Shown here piece by piece: positions 1-7,552 of a stretch of 21,598 nucleotides of DNA. The position numbers and the translations under genes were made by a program. Positions within the stretch are counted from its first letter, which is position 1. The number at the start of each line of letters is the position of its first letter. The notes below the pieces were generated by a model, which saw only the letters and a list, made by a program, of their open reading frames with translations, ran no database searches and was not told where the DNA came from. Location: NCBI GenBank assembly GCA_937907055.1, contig CALCTW010000137.1, positions 1 through 21,598 on the forward strand. The letters run 5' to 3'. This DNA is from an uncultured Clostridia bacterium. GTDB lineage: Bacteria; Bacillota; Clostridia; Christensenellales; Aristaeellaceae.

Positions 1-90
1 TTCCGGGACTCCGGCAGGCAAAAGAATCGTATAAACCATGCCGGATGATAGAAAAATATATCGTTACCGGAGAATAAATTTAAAAAGAAC

Positions 91-119
91 TTGTATATTT
101 TTGTCAAAACGGATAACAT
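91..119 (+). promoter_or_regulatory. Possible sigma-A promoter of the permease-like frame
   Basis: TTGTAT at 91-96 and TAACAT at 114-119 lie 17 bases apart, followed by an AGGAGG ribosome binding site at 144-149 nine bases before the ATG at 159. Both boxes differ from consensus, so this is a modest call. The leader before it (1-90) holds a 7-bp inverted repeat (10-16 with 39-45, 22-base loop) of unknown meaning. Confidence 0.35.
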
Positions 120-158
120 GGGTGAGTATGATATTTAGTTTTCAGGAGGTATATTTTC

Positions 159-1433
159 ATGACAACAGCGCAAAATGAAGGGGCTTTGGATAGTTTCTTC
201 AAGTTAAAGGAGAACGGCACAACAGTCCGTACGGAAATCATAGCAGGACTGACAACGTTTGTGGCGCTAGCTTACATTATTTTTGTAAATCCGGCCATTC
301 TGGCTGATGCGGGAATTCCGAAGGAAGCGGCAATTGCGGCAACAATTTGGTCAACGGCACTTACGACGATGCTTATGGGGGCATATGCTAATTTTCCGGT
401 AGCTTTAGCTCCGGGAATGGGATTGAATGCATTTTTTACATACACTGTATGTGGTGCAATGGGCTGTTCATGGCAGCTGGCTCTTACAGCAGTTTTTGTT
501 GAAGGTATCATCTTCATCCTCCTCTCATTCACTAACTTCAGAGAGGCTCTTGTAAATGATATCCCTCAGAACCTTAAGTCAGCTATCTCAGTTGGTATCG
601 GTCTCTTTATCGCTATCATCGGACTGAAGAACTCAGCTGCTGTTACAGTTTCAACAGAGGGCGGAATCGCACTCGGAAACCTTTCAGACGCTGCTGTTGC
701 TCTCTCCCTCATCGGCGTGCTCATCATCGCATACATGGCACACAAGGGATTCAAGGGCGCTATCTTCTTCGGAATCCTCATCACATGGGTTCTCGGAATG
801 ATTGCACAGGCTATCGGCTGGTACCATGTAGACCCTGCTGCAGGCGTATTCAGCGTATATCCATCATTCACAATGTCAGGAGTTAAGCTCGACTACCTCT
901 TCTCATTCGACTTTGTATGGATTGGCCAGCACCTCCTCGAGTTTGCTGTAATCGTTTTCTCATTCTTATATGTAGATATCTTCGATACAGTAGGAACTCT
1001 CATCGGTGTTGCTACTAAGGCAGACCTCCTCGACGAGGACGGCAAGCCCTCCATCGTGGAATACTACGAGCTCACCAAGGAAATGGCCTATCAGACCAAC
1101 GAAGACGGTTCTCTGGCTTATCGTCACGGCGTCATCCTGAACTATATGTTCAATATGGATGACCTCGATAAGAATCTGCAGAACAACCTGATCATCCATG
1201 TGGTCCGCAAGAAGATCGAACACGTGAATGAAGCGGGTGAGGTCGTCAAGCCCGAGACGGAGAACGGCTTCAAGTTCGAGACCCTGGTACTGGATATGGT
1301 GCATCAGATGGACAACTGCCTGGCCTATGAAGTGGTCCGTGAGAAGGAATTCGCGCCCATCAAGAACAAGACGGGCGTGGACTCTGTGGATACCGCCCGT
1401 GAGCTGCTGAAGCTGAACGGCGTGGAACTGTGA
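159..1433 (+). CDS. Chimeric frame: N-terminal half of NCS2 (AzgA/PbuG-type) purine permease joined to C-terminus of a UDPGP-family uridylyltransferase
   Basis: Residues 1 to about 296 match the start of an AzgA/PbuG-type NCS2 permease, which imports purines across the cytoplasmic membrane. They include the family-like stretches LAPGMGLNAFF and YVDIFDTVGTLIGVATKADLLD and several hydrophobic membrane segments. From about residue 296 the text changes to the end of a UDP-sugar pyrophosphorylase (UDPGP family): DGKPSIVEYYEL, then EFAPIKNKTGVDSVDTAREL near the C-terminus. The second half of the permease and the first two thirds of the pyrophosphorylase are absent, so neither activity is expected. 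The frame stays open across the joint, at a DEDGK stretch that both families could plausibly share. Codon style changes near 495-520 and again near 1035-1050. The start is well supported by AGGAGG at 144-149. I read this as an assembly or recombination chimera rather than a natural fusion; the last 390 bases use codons like the rest of the window. Confidence 0.75.
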   Translation: MTTAQNEGALDSFFKLKENGTTVRTEIIAGLTTFVALAYIIFVNPAILADAGIPKEAAIAATIWSTALTTMLMGAYANFPVALAPGMGLNAFFTYTVCGAMGCSWQLALTAVFVEGIIFILLSFTNFREALVNDIPQNLKSAISVGIGLFIAIIGLKNSAAVTVSTEGGIALGNLSDAAVALSLIGVLIIAYMAHKGFKGAIFFGILITWVLGMIAQAIGWYHVDPAAGVFSVYPSFTMSGVKLDYLFSFDFVWIGQHLLEFAVIVFSFLYVDIFDTVGTLIGVATKADLLDEDGKPSIVEYYELTKEMAYQTNEDGSLAYRHGVILNYMFNMDDLDKNLQNNLIIHVVRKKIEHVNEAGEVVKPETENGFKFETLVLDMVHQMDNCLAYEVVREKEFAPIKNKTGVDSVDTARELLKLNGVEL

Positions 1434-1463
1434 TCCTGTACTCATTCTGAATCATACATTTTA

Positions 1464-1506
1464 AAAGGGATATCTGCCTGTGAAGGCAGATATCCCTTTG
1501 TTTTTT
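1464..1506 (+). terminator. Intrinsic terminator with 16-bp perfect stem
   Basis: The arms 1464-1479 and 1484-1499 are perfectly complementary around a GTGA loop and are followed by GTTTTTT. It ends transcription of the upstream UDPGP remnant. The A-rich left flank might also let it stop the convergent minus-strand operon that ends at 1532, though the minus-strand T run is short. Confidence 0.92.
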
Positions 1507-1531
1507 GTGTTTATGTACTCATGCGGCTTTG

Positions 1532-2206
1532 TCAGTCTTTGCTGTAAAAGATCCGTCCGTCATCCAGCCGCAGACAGGCCAGACGGCCATGCGGATAAGC
1601 GCAGCTGCAGTCGATCCCGATACGATTCTTTCCGTGATAGACCTGCATAGGGGAAACATCCAGATAGTGATGCGTGGGCGTATGCCCGAACACCACGGTC
1701 TTGCCCTCCGGCATCGGTTCTTCATCGGTCAGCCGGTGCCATACTGTGTAGTAATCCGGCGGCACATCTCCGTAGCGGTCAAACGCGTTTCCCTGATTTT
1801 CGAGGGGAGCCCCATGCACCAGCAGCCAGTCCTTTCCGCCGCAGTTTACCTCGATATTGAGCGGCAGCGAACGCAGCCAGGAGATCAGTTCTGCTCTCAT
1901 CCTTTTCGGACAATGCTTCCATTTGTTCCATGTCACATCGCCGCCGTTGCGCACGCGCCAGTGATCGCCTCTCGCGGTGTCCAGTGGGTCATCGATCACG
2001 CTCAGCATCATGTATTCATGGTTTCCCAGAAGCATTGTCATGTTCCGGGCTTTCGCGATCTTCCGCAGCAGCCGGATACCGTCCGGATTGCGGTCGATCA
2101 CATCCCCAAGGATGTACAGATGATCCTCCGCCTTCAGTTTTATCTGTTTAAGGATGGACGCGAAGCGGTCTCCGCGTCCGTGAATGTCAGAAACAACGTA
2201 GATCAT
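1532..2206 (-). CDS. PPP-like metallophosphoesterase (serine/threonine phosphatase or dinucleoside polyphosphatase type)
   Basis: This 224-residue protein belongs to the calcineurin-like metallophosphoesterases, which use two metal ions to hydrolyse phosphate esters in the cytoplasm. The metal-site motifs are all visible and in order: SDIHG (residues 6-10, D7 and H9), GDVIDR (34-39, D35), GNHEYM (61-66, N62 and H63), VHGAP (H131) and FGHTPTHH (H175). This arrangement is the one seen in bacterial PrpE/ApaH/PP1-like enzymes, so the substrate could be a phosphoprotein or a diadenosine polyphosphate; the sequence does not decide. The ATG at 2206 overlaps the TGA of the upstream dehydrogenase gene by four bases (ATGA), indicating translational coupling. 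It is the last gene of a three-gene minus-strand operon. Confidence 0.9.
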   Translation of the reverse strand: MIYVVSDIHGRGDRFASILKQIKLKAEDHLYILGDVIDRNPDGIRLLRKIAKARNMTMLLGNHEYMMLSVIDDPLDTARGDHWRVRNGGDVTWNKWKHCPKRMRAELISWLRSLPLNIEVNCGGKDWLLVHGAPLENQGNAFDRYGDVPPDYYTVWHRLTDEEPMPEGKTVVFGHTPTHHYLDVSPMQVYHGKNRIGIDCSCAYPHGRLACLRLDDGRIFYSKD

Positions 2207-3186
2207 ACGCCGGTCTTGTCCTGATCAGGGGAGAACCGGCGATAGCCTGTCGCGAAGTCCACAAGATTTTTGAGCGGCTCACCGGCGGTGTAGCGGCGCA
2301 GGTTTTCCGCAGCAATCCGAATGATCCGCTCGTGTGTTTCCTGCAGATGATAGTTGCCGGAAATGTGCGGCGTGATCAGGATATTCCTTGCCTTCCACAG
2401 CGGATGCTCCGGGGGCAGCGGCTCGGGGTCGGTAACATCCACGGCCGCGCCGGCCAGATGACCGCTGTTCAGCGCGTCCGCGAGCGCCATGCTGTCCACC
2501 GCGCTTCCGCGGCCGACATTCAGGAAGAAGGCGCCGGGCTTCATGGCGGTGAAGGCAGCCTGATCAAACACGCGCAGGGTCTCTGCCGTTCCAGGAAGGC
2601 AGGCGGCCACAATGTCTGCCTTCGGCAATTGCTCCATCAGGCTGTCCATCTGATAAAGACCGGCAAGCGTATCGGGTTTTTCCGCCGCGTGACGGCGAAT
2701 GCCGGTCACGGTGCTGCCAAGGGCGTGCATCTGCATGGCGAACTCGCTTCCGATATCACCAAGCCCAACCACCAGGGTGTTCGATCCCCAGATCGATGTG
2801 ACCTGTCCGTGATCAGACCACTGCTGCTTCTGCTGCTCCTCATGATATAAATGGATCTTTTTCATCAGAAAGAGGAGGGAGGCCAGCATATGCTCGGCAA
2901 TGGCCAGGCCGTAAGCGCCGGTCGCGTTTGTCAGCTGCGCGCCCTCCGGCAATACGCCCGGAGCGGTGTAGCCGTCCGTGCCCGCGCTGTTGAGCTGCAC
3001 CCACTTCAGCTGCCGGTGTCCGCGCAGGCGGGCAGGGGGAAGGTTGCCGATCACGATCTCGGTCTTCGCGATCATTTCCTCTGTTACCTGAGCGGCAGGG
3101 CAGAAGGTGAACTCAGCATCCGGCGCGGCTGCCTGCAGCAGCTCCTGATGCCGCGGAAATGTGGGCATTACAACCAGTACATTCAT
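2203..3186 (-). CDS. D-isomer-specific 2-hydroxyacid dehydrogenase, NAD-binding
   Basis: The 327-residue product has the length and layout of the D-2-hydroxyacid dehydrogenases, which interconvert 2-keto acids and D-2-hydroxy acids using NAD(P)H. Visible motifs are the Rossmann dinucleotide site GLGDIG (141-146), followed by an arginine pair (RR, 164-165) where a phosphate-binding residue would sit and which may favour NADPH, and the catalytic triad Arg226 (NVGRG), Glu255 (DPEPLP) and His274 (TPHISG). The substrate cannot be told; such enzymes act on glyoxylate, hydroxypyruvate, phosphoglycerate and others. No ACT domain follows, which argues against a standard SerA. The start at 3186 has GGAGG just upstream on the minus strand. 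It lies 24 bases after the mscS-type gene and overlaps the phosphatase gene by four bases. Confidence 0.9.
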   Translation of the reverse strand: MNVLVVMPTFPRHQELLQAAAPDAEFTFCPAAQVTEEMIAKTEIVIGNLPPARLRGHRQLKWVQLNSAGTDGYTAPGVLPEGAQLTNATGAYGLAIAEHMLASLLFLMKKIHLYHEEQQKQQWSDHGQVTSIWGSNTLVVGLGDIGSEFAMQMHALGSTVTGIRRHAAEKPDTLAGLYQMDSLMEQLPKADIVAACLPGTAETLRVFDQAAFTAMKPGAFFLNVGRGSAVDSMALADALNSGHLAGAAVDVTDPEPLPPEHPLWKARNILITPHISGNYHLQETHERIIRIAAENLRRYTAGEPLKNLVDFATGYRRFSPDQDKTGV

Positions 3187-3210
3187 TTCTGTTCCTCCGG
3201 TTCGGTCAGA

Positions 3211-4014
3211 TTATTGCATGTGAACATTGAGGTGAGGATAGGTCATAACCACGTTGTTCTTCTTGAAGGCGTCATAGATCGCTTCTGTCAGGCCGTTGTA
3301 TACCGGCCAGTAGTCTTCTGTCTTGACCCATACACGCAGACTGTACGAGATCGCGTGATCACCGTATCCGGTCAATATGATCATCGGTGCCGGGTCAGAA
3401 ACGACCTGCTGAAAACGCGCGGCCGCGCTCAACGCGGCATTGCGCACCTCTTCAGGGCTGTTGTCATAGGAGGCGGAAAGCGCGATCTCCACACGACGCT
3501 TTCCGTTCACCGTGAAATTGACCAGTTTTGTGCTGTGCAGCTGGCTGTTGGGCACGTAAATGATCTTTCCGTCATAGGACATCAGTGTCGTATGAAGGAT
3601 CCCGATCTCCTTTACAGTACCTTCTACCTCATTATCGGTCGCAATATAGTCTTCCAGTTTGAACAACCTGTTCGTCAGGATGATGATGCCGCCGGCCAGA
3701 TTGGTCAGCACGCCCTGAACGGCCAGCGAAATAGCAAGACCTACGACTGAGAAAAGCGCAAGAAATGAGGTGACCGGTATGCCTATGATCCCGGCTGAAA
3801 CCATGATCGACAGGAAGTAAAGAAGGAACTTGATAAAAGCCTTCAGAATCGTATGAAGGGATGGATCGATCTGTGAGATGTGGGAGAGGGCCTTGCTCAC
3901 CAGCTTCATGATGAAATGAATCGCCAGAAAACAAAGCAGCAAAACACAGATACCCCATAGAATATGATCCACACCAAGGCTTACAAGGGTATTGAAGACG
4001 TTGCTGACATCCAT
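3211..4014 (-). CDS. MscS-family small-conductance mechanosensitive ion channel
   Basis: The protein (about 267 residues) is an MscS-type channel that opens under membrane tension and releases solutes during osmotic downshift. Three hydrophobic segments occupy roughly the first 110 residues. The third is Gly/Ala-rich, reading VGLAISLAVQGVLTNLAGGI, as expected for the pore-lining helix. A beta domain with the stretches VEGTVKEIGILHT and IIYVPNSQL follows, then the C-terminal alpha/beta domain. Size matches minimal MscS proteins. An ATG at 4014 is chosen because AGAAGG at 4028-4023 stands eight bases away; a GTG at 4017 is also in frame. It is the first gene of the minus-strand operon, with a good promoter just upstream. 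Confidence 0.92.
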   Translation of the reverse strand: MDVSNVFNTLVSLGVDHILWGICVLLLCFLAIHFIMKLVSKALSHISQIDPSLHTILKAFIKFLLYFLSIMVSAGIIGIPVTSFLALFSVVGLAISLAVQGVLTNLAGGIIILTNRLFKLEDYIATDNEVEGTVKEIGILHTTLMSYDGKIIYVPNSQLHSTKLVNFTVNGKRRVEIALSASYDNSPEEVRNAALSAAARFQQVVSDPAPMIILTGYGDHAISYSLRVWVKTEDYWPVYNGLTEAIYDAFKKNNVVMTYPHLNVHMQ

Positions 4015-4046
4015 CACATATACCTTCTTTATATGAGAATGCTATC

Positions 4047-4075
4047 ATTATATCATAACCGCTCATCTGTGGCAA
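4047..4075 (-). promoter_or_regulatory. Sigma-A promoter of the mscS-type operon
   Basis: On the minus strand TTGCCA (4075-4070) and TATAAT (4052-4047) are separated by 17 bases, about 30 bases upstream of the channel gene. The -10 box is a perfect match. Confidence 0.75.
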
Positions 4076-4212
4076 GGCAACATCTGGTAAGCATGTAAAA
4101 CAATCACACGGAAGTATAAAAATCGGGATGCCGCGCGGGTGGGTAAGTTCGTTTTTTGAAGCTCCTAAAATGAAAAGATGAATATATGTCACATTTTTGT
4201 GCATTTTACCGC

Positions 4213-4241
4213 TTGACAATTATGCAGGTTTTCTGTACAAT
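4213..4241 (+). promoter_or_regulatory. Sigma-A promoter of abrB
   Basis: A perfect TTGACA at 4213-4218 and TACAAT at 4236-4241 are spaced by 17 bases. The GTG start at 4281 follows with GGAGG at 4268-4272. The AT-rich surroundings are typical of AbrB-type binding regions, so autoregulation is possible but not shown. Confidence 0.8.
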
Positions 4242-4280
4242 ATGCAATGTCGAAATCCTTTATTTACGGAGGTAATCATT

Positions 4281-4529
4281 GTGAAATCTACCGGGGTTGT
4301 AAGGAAATTGGACGATCTGGGAAGAATCGTGATCCCGATCGAGTTGCGTCGCACGATGGACATCGGCCTGCGCGACACCCTTGAGATTTTTACTGAAGAC
4401 GATAAAATCGTTCTTAAGAAGTATCATCCTTCCTGCATTTTCTGCAATGATGCTCGTGAGGTGATCAGCTACAAGGGTAAGCTCGTGTGCAAGAAGTGCC
4501 TCGAAGAGATGAGAAAAACCGATTTCTGA
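4281..4529 (+). CDS. abrB: AbrB/SpoVT-family transition-state transcriptional regulator
   Basis: This 82-residue DNA-binding protein carries the swapped-hairpin AbrB domain at residues 1-47, with the family signature KSTGVVRKLDDLGRIVIPIE and the continuation LRRTMDI. In Bacillus, AbrB represses many genes during growth and is relieved at the onset of stationary phase; a similar global role here is inferred from family. The C-terminal part differs from Bacillus AbrB: it has Cys52-x2-Cys55 and Cys70-x2-Cys73, a zinc-knuckle-like arrangement as I recall it from clostridial relatives. Start: the reading frame extends upstream to 4197, but the GTG at 4281 is supported by GGAGG eight bases away, by promoter position, and by the family N-terminus. 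It is a single-gene unit closed by a terminator two bases after the stop. Confidence 0.92.
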   Translation: MKSTGVVRKLDDLGRIVIPIELRRTMDIGLRDTLEIFTEDDKIVLKKYHPSCIFCNDAREVISYKGKLVCKKCLEEMRKTDF

Positions 4530-4530
4530 T

Positions 4531-4557
4531 AAAAAGCGTGCTGCGGCACGCTTTTTG
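4531..4557 (+). terminator. Intrinsic terminator of abrB
   Basis: An 11-bp perfect stem (4531-4541 with 4546-4556), loop TGCG, and a run of five T residues at its 3' side, starting directly after the abrB stop codon. Confidence 0.9.
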
Positions 4558-5099
4558 TATAATGATTGTGAATATACAATTATTTATGCATGATGTTGAA
4601 AAATCCATATCCGTAGATTCTGAAAGCTCTGCCGGAAGCAGAGTTTTTTGTTTGCGGCAGAAAACCGGTTTTTCCTATCAGATATTTTCATCTGTTATCA
4701 GCCGTATATGATGCCCGGGACAGGAACCGAACAGGGCCGTCCATGCAGGCGCGTCCTCGTCGTGCTGTCGGAAGCGCGGGCAAAAATGAGAATTTTGCAA
4801 GTCGCGTTTTGCGGTTATGCATTTTCTCCTCTAAAATGCAGTGAAACATGCTGATAAACAGCATTGCTGCTGTTCCTGGTTTAAATTGCGTGATCCGGTG
4901 TTTTCTTATTTTCCGTGTTCGGATCATGGAATGCTGAAAAAGCCAATATTCGCATGATCAGCAGACTGATAACCTTCTCATTTATTGCGCTTGTACTTGG
5001 CGTGCTTGAAAGCACATCTGTATTTCGATGAACAATATATCGAATATCATAATTCGAAGCCGCGGCTGTAAGCAATGCTTTTTCCGTATACGGGTATAC
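4558..5099. other. Gene-free interval between abrB and ftsH
   Basis: These bases contain no reading frame with both a good start and protein-like composition. Two short minus-strand frames exist (4688-4927 and 4881-5075), the second starting with TTG and lacking a convincing ribosome binding site; neither resembles a family I know. A second terminator-like hairpin lies at 4623-4649, so a short untranslated transcript is possible. The rest shows nothing I can name. Confidence 0.5.
4623..4649 (+). terminator. Second terminator-like hairpin downstream of abrB
   Basis: CTCTGC (4627-4632) pairs with GCAGAG (4638-4643) around CGGAA, extended by A-T pairs and followed by six T residues (4644-4649). 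It sits about 90 bases after the abrB terminator with no gene between, so it either backs up that terminator or ends a short RNA. A TATAAT at 4558-4563 has no good -35 partner. Confidence 0.7.
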
Positions 5100-5128
5100 A
5101 AAAACTCCCCGATTGTAAACCGGGGAGT
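5100..5128 (-). terminator. Intrinsic terminator of ftsH
   Basis: On the minus strand ACTCCCCG (5128-5121) pairs with CGGGGAGT (5111-5104), a perfect 8-bp stem with a 9-base loop, followed by a run of T residues. It begins 10 bases after the ftsH stop. Confidence 0.9.
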
Positions 5129-5138
5129 CAGATGAGTG

Positions 5139-7064
5139 TTATTCGGAGATCGTTTCTTCTTTTGCTTCGTTCTCCTCTGTCTTCACGGTCTCTTCGGCCG
5201 CAAAGGGAGGATTGTTCAGAATATCCATGAATTCTTCACCGGTCATCGTTTCCTTTTCAAGCAGGGCCATGGCCAGCTGATTCAGCTTGTACATATCATT
5301 GGAGAGCAGCGTTTTGGCCTGTTCATAGGCGTCAGACAGTAGCTTTTTCACTTCCTGATCGATCTGGGCGGCGGTATCGGCAGAGCAGGTGAGATGCCCG
5401 TCATTACCCAGATACTCGCTCGTGTGGGATTCCAGCGTCATCATTCCGAAATGATCGCTCATACCGTAACGGGTGATCATCGCCTTGGCCAGATCGGTCG
5501 CGCGTTCAATATCATTCGCGGCGCCGGTCGTGCAGGTGCCGCAGGCCAGTTCTTCAGCGGCGCGTCCGGCACAGAACACGACCAGCTTTTCAAGCAGATC
5601 CTTCTTGCTGTGCAGGAAGCGCTCTTCTTCGTCTGTCTGCATCGTGTAGCCCAGCGCACCGTTGGCATGGGGGATGATGGTGATCTTGGCGACAGGCGCC
5701 GTATTGTTCTGACGGGCCGCGGCCAGCGCGTGGCCGATCTCATGGAAGGAAACGATGCGCTTTTCTTCTTCCTGGATCACCATGCTCTTGCGTTCCACAC
5801 CGGCGACCACCGTGTCGATCGCGGCTTCCAAATCCTGCTGCGTCACCTTTTCACGGCCCAGACGGACCGCGCGCAGCGCGCTTTCGTTGATGATGTTCGC
5901 CAGATCGGCACCGGAGGCACCGGGCGTGTTCTTGGCAACGGATCGCAGGTCAACACTTGTATCCATGCGCACGCCCTTGGCATGCACCTTGAGCACCGCC
6001 TCGCGGCCGTTCAGATCCGGCAGCTCCACGACAACGCGGCGGTCAAAGCGGCCGGGACGCAGGAGCGCCTGATCCAGGATCTCGGGACGGTTGGTAGCGC
6101 CCAGCACGATGATCCCCTTGCTGGGGTCAAAGCCGTCCATTTCAGCCAGCAGCTGGTTCAGGCTCTGCTCGCGTTCATCATTGCCGGAGAAGCCGCTGGT
6201 ATCGCGCTTTTTACCGATCGCGTCGATCTCATCGATGAAGATGATGCAGGGGGCTTTTTCATTCGCCTGCTTGAACAGGTCACGCACACGGGCAGCGCCC
6301 GCGCCGACGAACATTTCCACAAACGCGGAACCGGAAACGAAGAAGAAGGGGACACCGGCCTCACCGGCAACCGCCTGCGCCAGCAGGGTCTTACCGGTAC
6401 CCGGAGGTCCTACAAGCAGGGCGCCCTTGGGCAGCTTGGCGCCGATGGCCTTGTATTTCTGAGGCTGATGCAGGAAGTCGACCAGCTCCACCAGCTGTTC
6501 CTTGGCTTCGTCCTGACCGGCGACATCATCAAACTTCTTGCTGCCGTCGCCCAGGGTAAACATTTTCGCGTTGGATTTGCCAAATCCGAACCCGCCGCCG
6601 ATACCGTCACCCTTGCGCATTCCGCGGAAGATGGCGATGAACATGATGATCATCAGGATAAGCGGCAGACCCAGTGAGAAGAAGTAATACACATAGGTCA
6701 TCAGGTTGCTTTCCTGGACCGCGGCGAAATCCACATTATACTGATGCAGCTTTTCCACCAGGTACTGATCCGCCAGCCGCAGCGTCCTATAGGTGGGCGT
6801 ACGGTTCAGGGACCAAAGCCCGGTTGTGCCGTTTGTGTTGTTATTGTTATTGGTGTCGGACTTCAGCGTATAGATGATCGTTTCGGAGGTGATCTGCGCT
6901 TTATCGATCTCACCGTTTTCCATATGCTTCAGGAAGGCCTCATAGGTGGTCTCATTCTGGTTGGAGGAGGAAAACAGGCCCGATGAGCTCATCATAAAGA
7001 GGATCACAGCCATTGCGATCAATATGATAAAAACAGGACTTTTGAAAAAACTGTTCTTTTTCAT
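5139..7064 (-). CDS. ftsH: ATP-dependent zinc metalloprotease FtsH
   Basis: FtsH is a membrane-anchored hexameric AAA+ protease that extracts and degrades misfolded membrane proteins and regulatory proteins. The 641-residue length is typical. Domains in order: transmembrane helix 11-25, an external region with an Asn-rich stretch (72-78), second helix about 125-146, a Gly-rich linker, the AAA+ module with Walker A GPPGTGKT (219-226), pore motif FVEMFVGAG (248-256), Walker B IIFIDEID (274-281) and arginine fingers in RPGRFDRR (336-343), then the M41 protease domain with HEIGH (441-445) and a third zinc ligand probably Asp518. The tail is acidic. The usual zinc motif is HEAGH; HEIGH keeps both His and the Glu. 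No tilS or hpt lies beside it, so this may be an accessory paralogue. AAAGGAG precedes the ATG. Single-gene unit with its own promoter and terminator. Confidence 0.97.
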   Translation of the reverse strand: MKKNSFFKSPVFIILIAMAVILFMMSSSGLFSSSNQNETTYEAFLKHMENGEIDKAQITSETIIYTLKSDTNNNNNTNGTTGLWSLNRTPTYRTLRLADQYLVEKLHQYNVDFAAVQESNLMTYVYYFFSLGLPLILMIIMFIAIFRGMRKGDGIGGGFGFGKSNAKMFTLGDGSKKFDDVAGQDEAKEQLVELVDFLHQPQKYKAIGAKLPKGALLVGPPGTGKTLLAQAVAGEAGVPFFFVSGSAFVEMFVGAGAARVRDLFKQANEKAPCIIFIDEIDAIGKKRDTSGFSGNDEREQSLNQLLAEMDGFDPSKGIIVLGATNRPEILDQALLRPGRFDRRVVVELPDLNGREAVLKVHAKGVRMDTSVDLRSVAKNTPGASGADLANIINESALRAVRLGREKVTQQDLEAAIDTVVAGVERKSMVIQEEEKRIVSFHEIGHALAAARQNNTAPVAKITIIPHANGALGYTMQTDEEERFLHSKKDLLEKLVVFCAGRAAEELACGTCTTGAANDIERATDLAKAMITRYGMSDHFGMMTLESHTSEYLGNDGHLTCSADTAAQIDQEVKKLLSDAYEQAKTLLSNDMYKLNQLAMALLEKETMTGEEFMDILNNPPFAAEETVKTEENEAKEETISE

Positions 7065-7091
7065 GGATGGCTCCTTTCGTAGTATGTCCTA

Positions 7092-7120
7092 ATAATATGC
7101 TTATTTGCTGTTTCTGTCAA
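7092..7120 (-). promoter_or_regulatory. Sigma-A promoter of ftsH
   Basis: On the minus strand a perfect TTGACA (7120-7115) and TATTAT (7097-7092) are spaced by 17 bases, about 28 bases upstream of the ftsH start. No CIRCE or CtsR operator is evident. Confidence 0.75.
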
Positions 7121-7199
7121 TGCGCAACTATGGCAAAAATGCGTTATTAAAATAGGTATTTACAATCCGCGCCTTCTGCGAACACGGGGAAAGCATCTC

Positions 7200-7228
7200 T
7201 TGCCATCAAACCGCGTATGCGCTATAAT
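7200..7228 (+). promoter_or_regulatory. Sigma-A promoter of the DUF1292-uvrC unit
   Basis: TTGCCA (7200-7205) and a perfect TATAAT (7223-7228) are spaced by 17 bases. The likely transcript start falls after an upstream in-frame ATG at 7217, supporting the downstream ATG at 7265 as the true start. Confidence 0.78.
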
Positions 7229-7264
7229 GATCACGGAAATCAACCGATACGGGAGGATAAAACA

Positions 7265-7552
7265 ATGTCTGAAAACAATAACTTTGAAGATCAGGATATC
7301 ATTGAACTGGAAAATGAAGACGGTGAAATTGTTCGTCTGATGGTCGAGCGTTATTTCTATTATAACGGCGATGAGTATGTCCTGCTCTGCGATACGCAGA
7401 ACGGTGTAAACGCCGAGGCGGATCGTTACATCATGAAGGTCGTTCCCATGGAGGATGAAGACGGCGAGGAAATGGAAGAGTTCGTTCCCGTCGATGACGA
7501 GCTGACCGAGCAGCTGATCGAAGTGATCAGCAACACCTATAACGAAGAATAA
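7265..7552 (+). CDS. DUF1292 domain-containing protein
   Basis: A small acidic protein of 95 residues, matching the DUF1292 family of Bacillota. The family feature is a beta-strand-rich core of the type DIIELENEDGEIV ... EYFYNGDEYVLL-like, followed by an acidic segment and a final helix. The biochemical role is unknown; in many Bacillota members sit near the yrrL/ruvX-alaS region or small housekeeping operons. The ATG at 7265 is chosen over the in-frame ATG at 7217, because GGGAGG at 7250-7256 precedes it and 7217 lies within the promoter. Its TAA shares one base with the ATG of uvrC (TAATG), so the two genes are translationally coupled. Confidence 0.85.
   Translation: MSENNNFEDQDIIELENEDGEIVRLMVERYFYYNGDEYVLLCDTQNGVNAEADRYIMKVVPMEDEDGEEMEEFVPVDDELTEQLIEVISNTYNEE

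Noticed and set aside
1..158. Purine riboswitch ahead of the permease frame
   Set aside because: The expected conserved core of the purine aptamer is not present; only a 7-bp inverted repeat is seen, and the window begins too late to exclude an upstream part.
4881..5075. Small minus-strand gene
   Set aside because: It begins with TTG, has no clear ribosome binding site, and its 64-residue product resembles nothing known to me.
5394..6677. Long plus-strand frame of 427 codons
   Set aside because: It is the antisense shadow of ftsH; the minus strand carries all FtsH motifs and a proper promoter and terminator.
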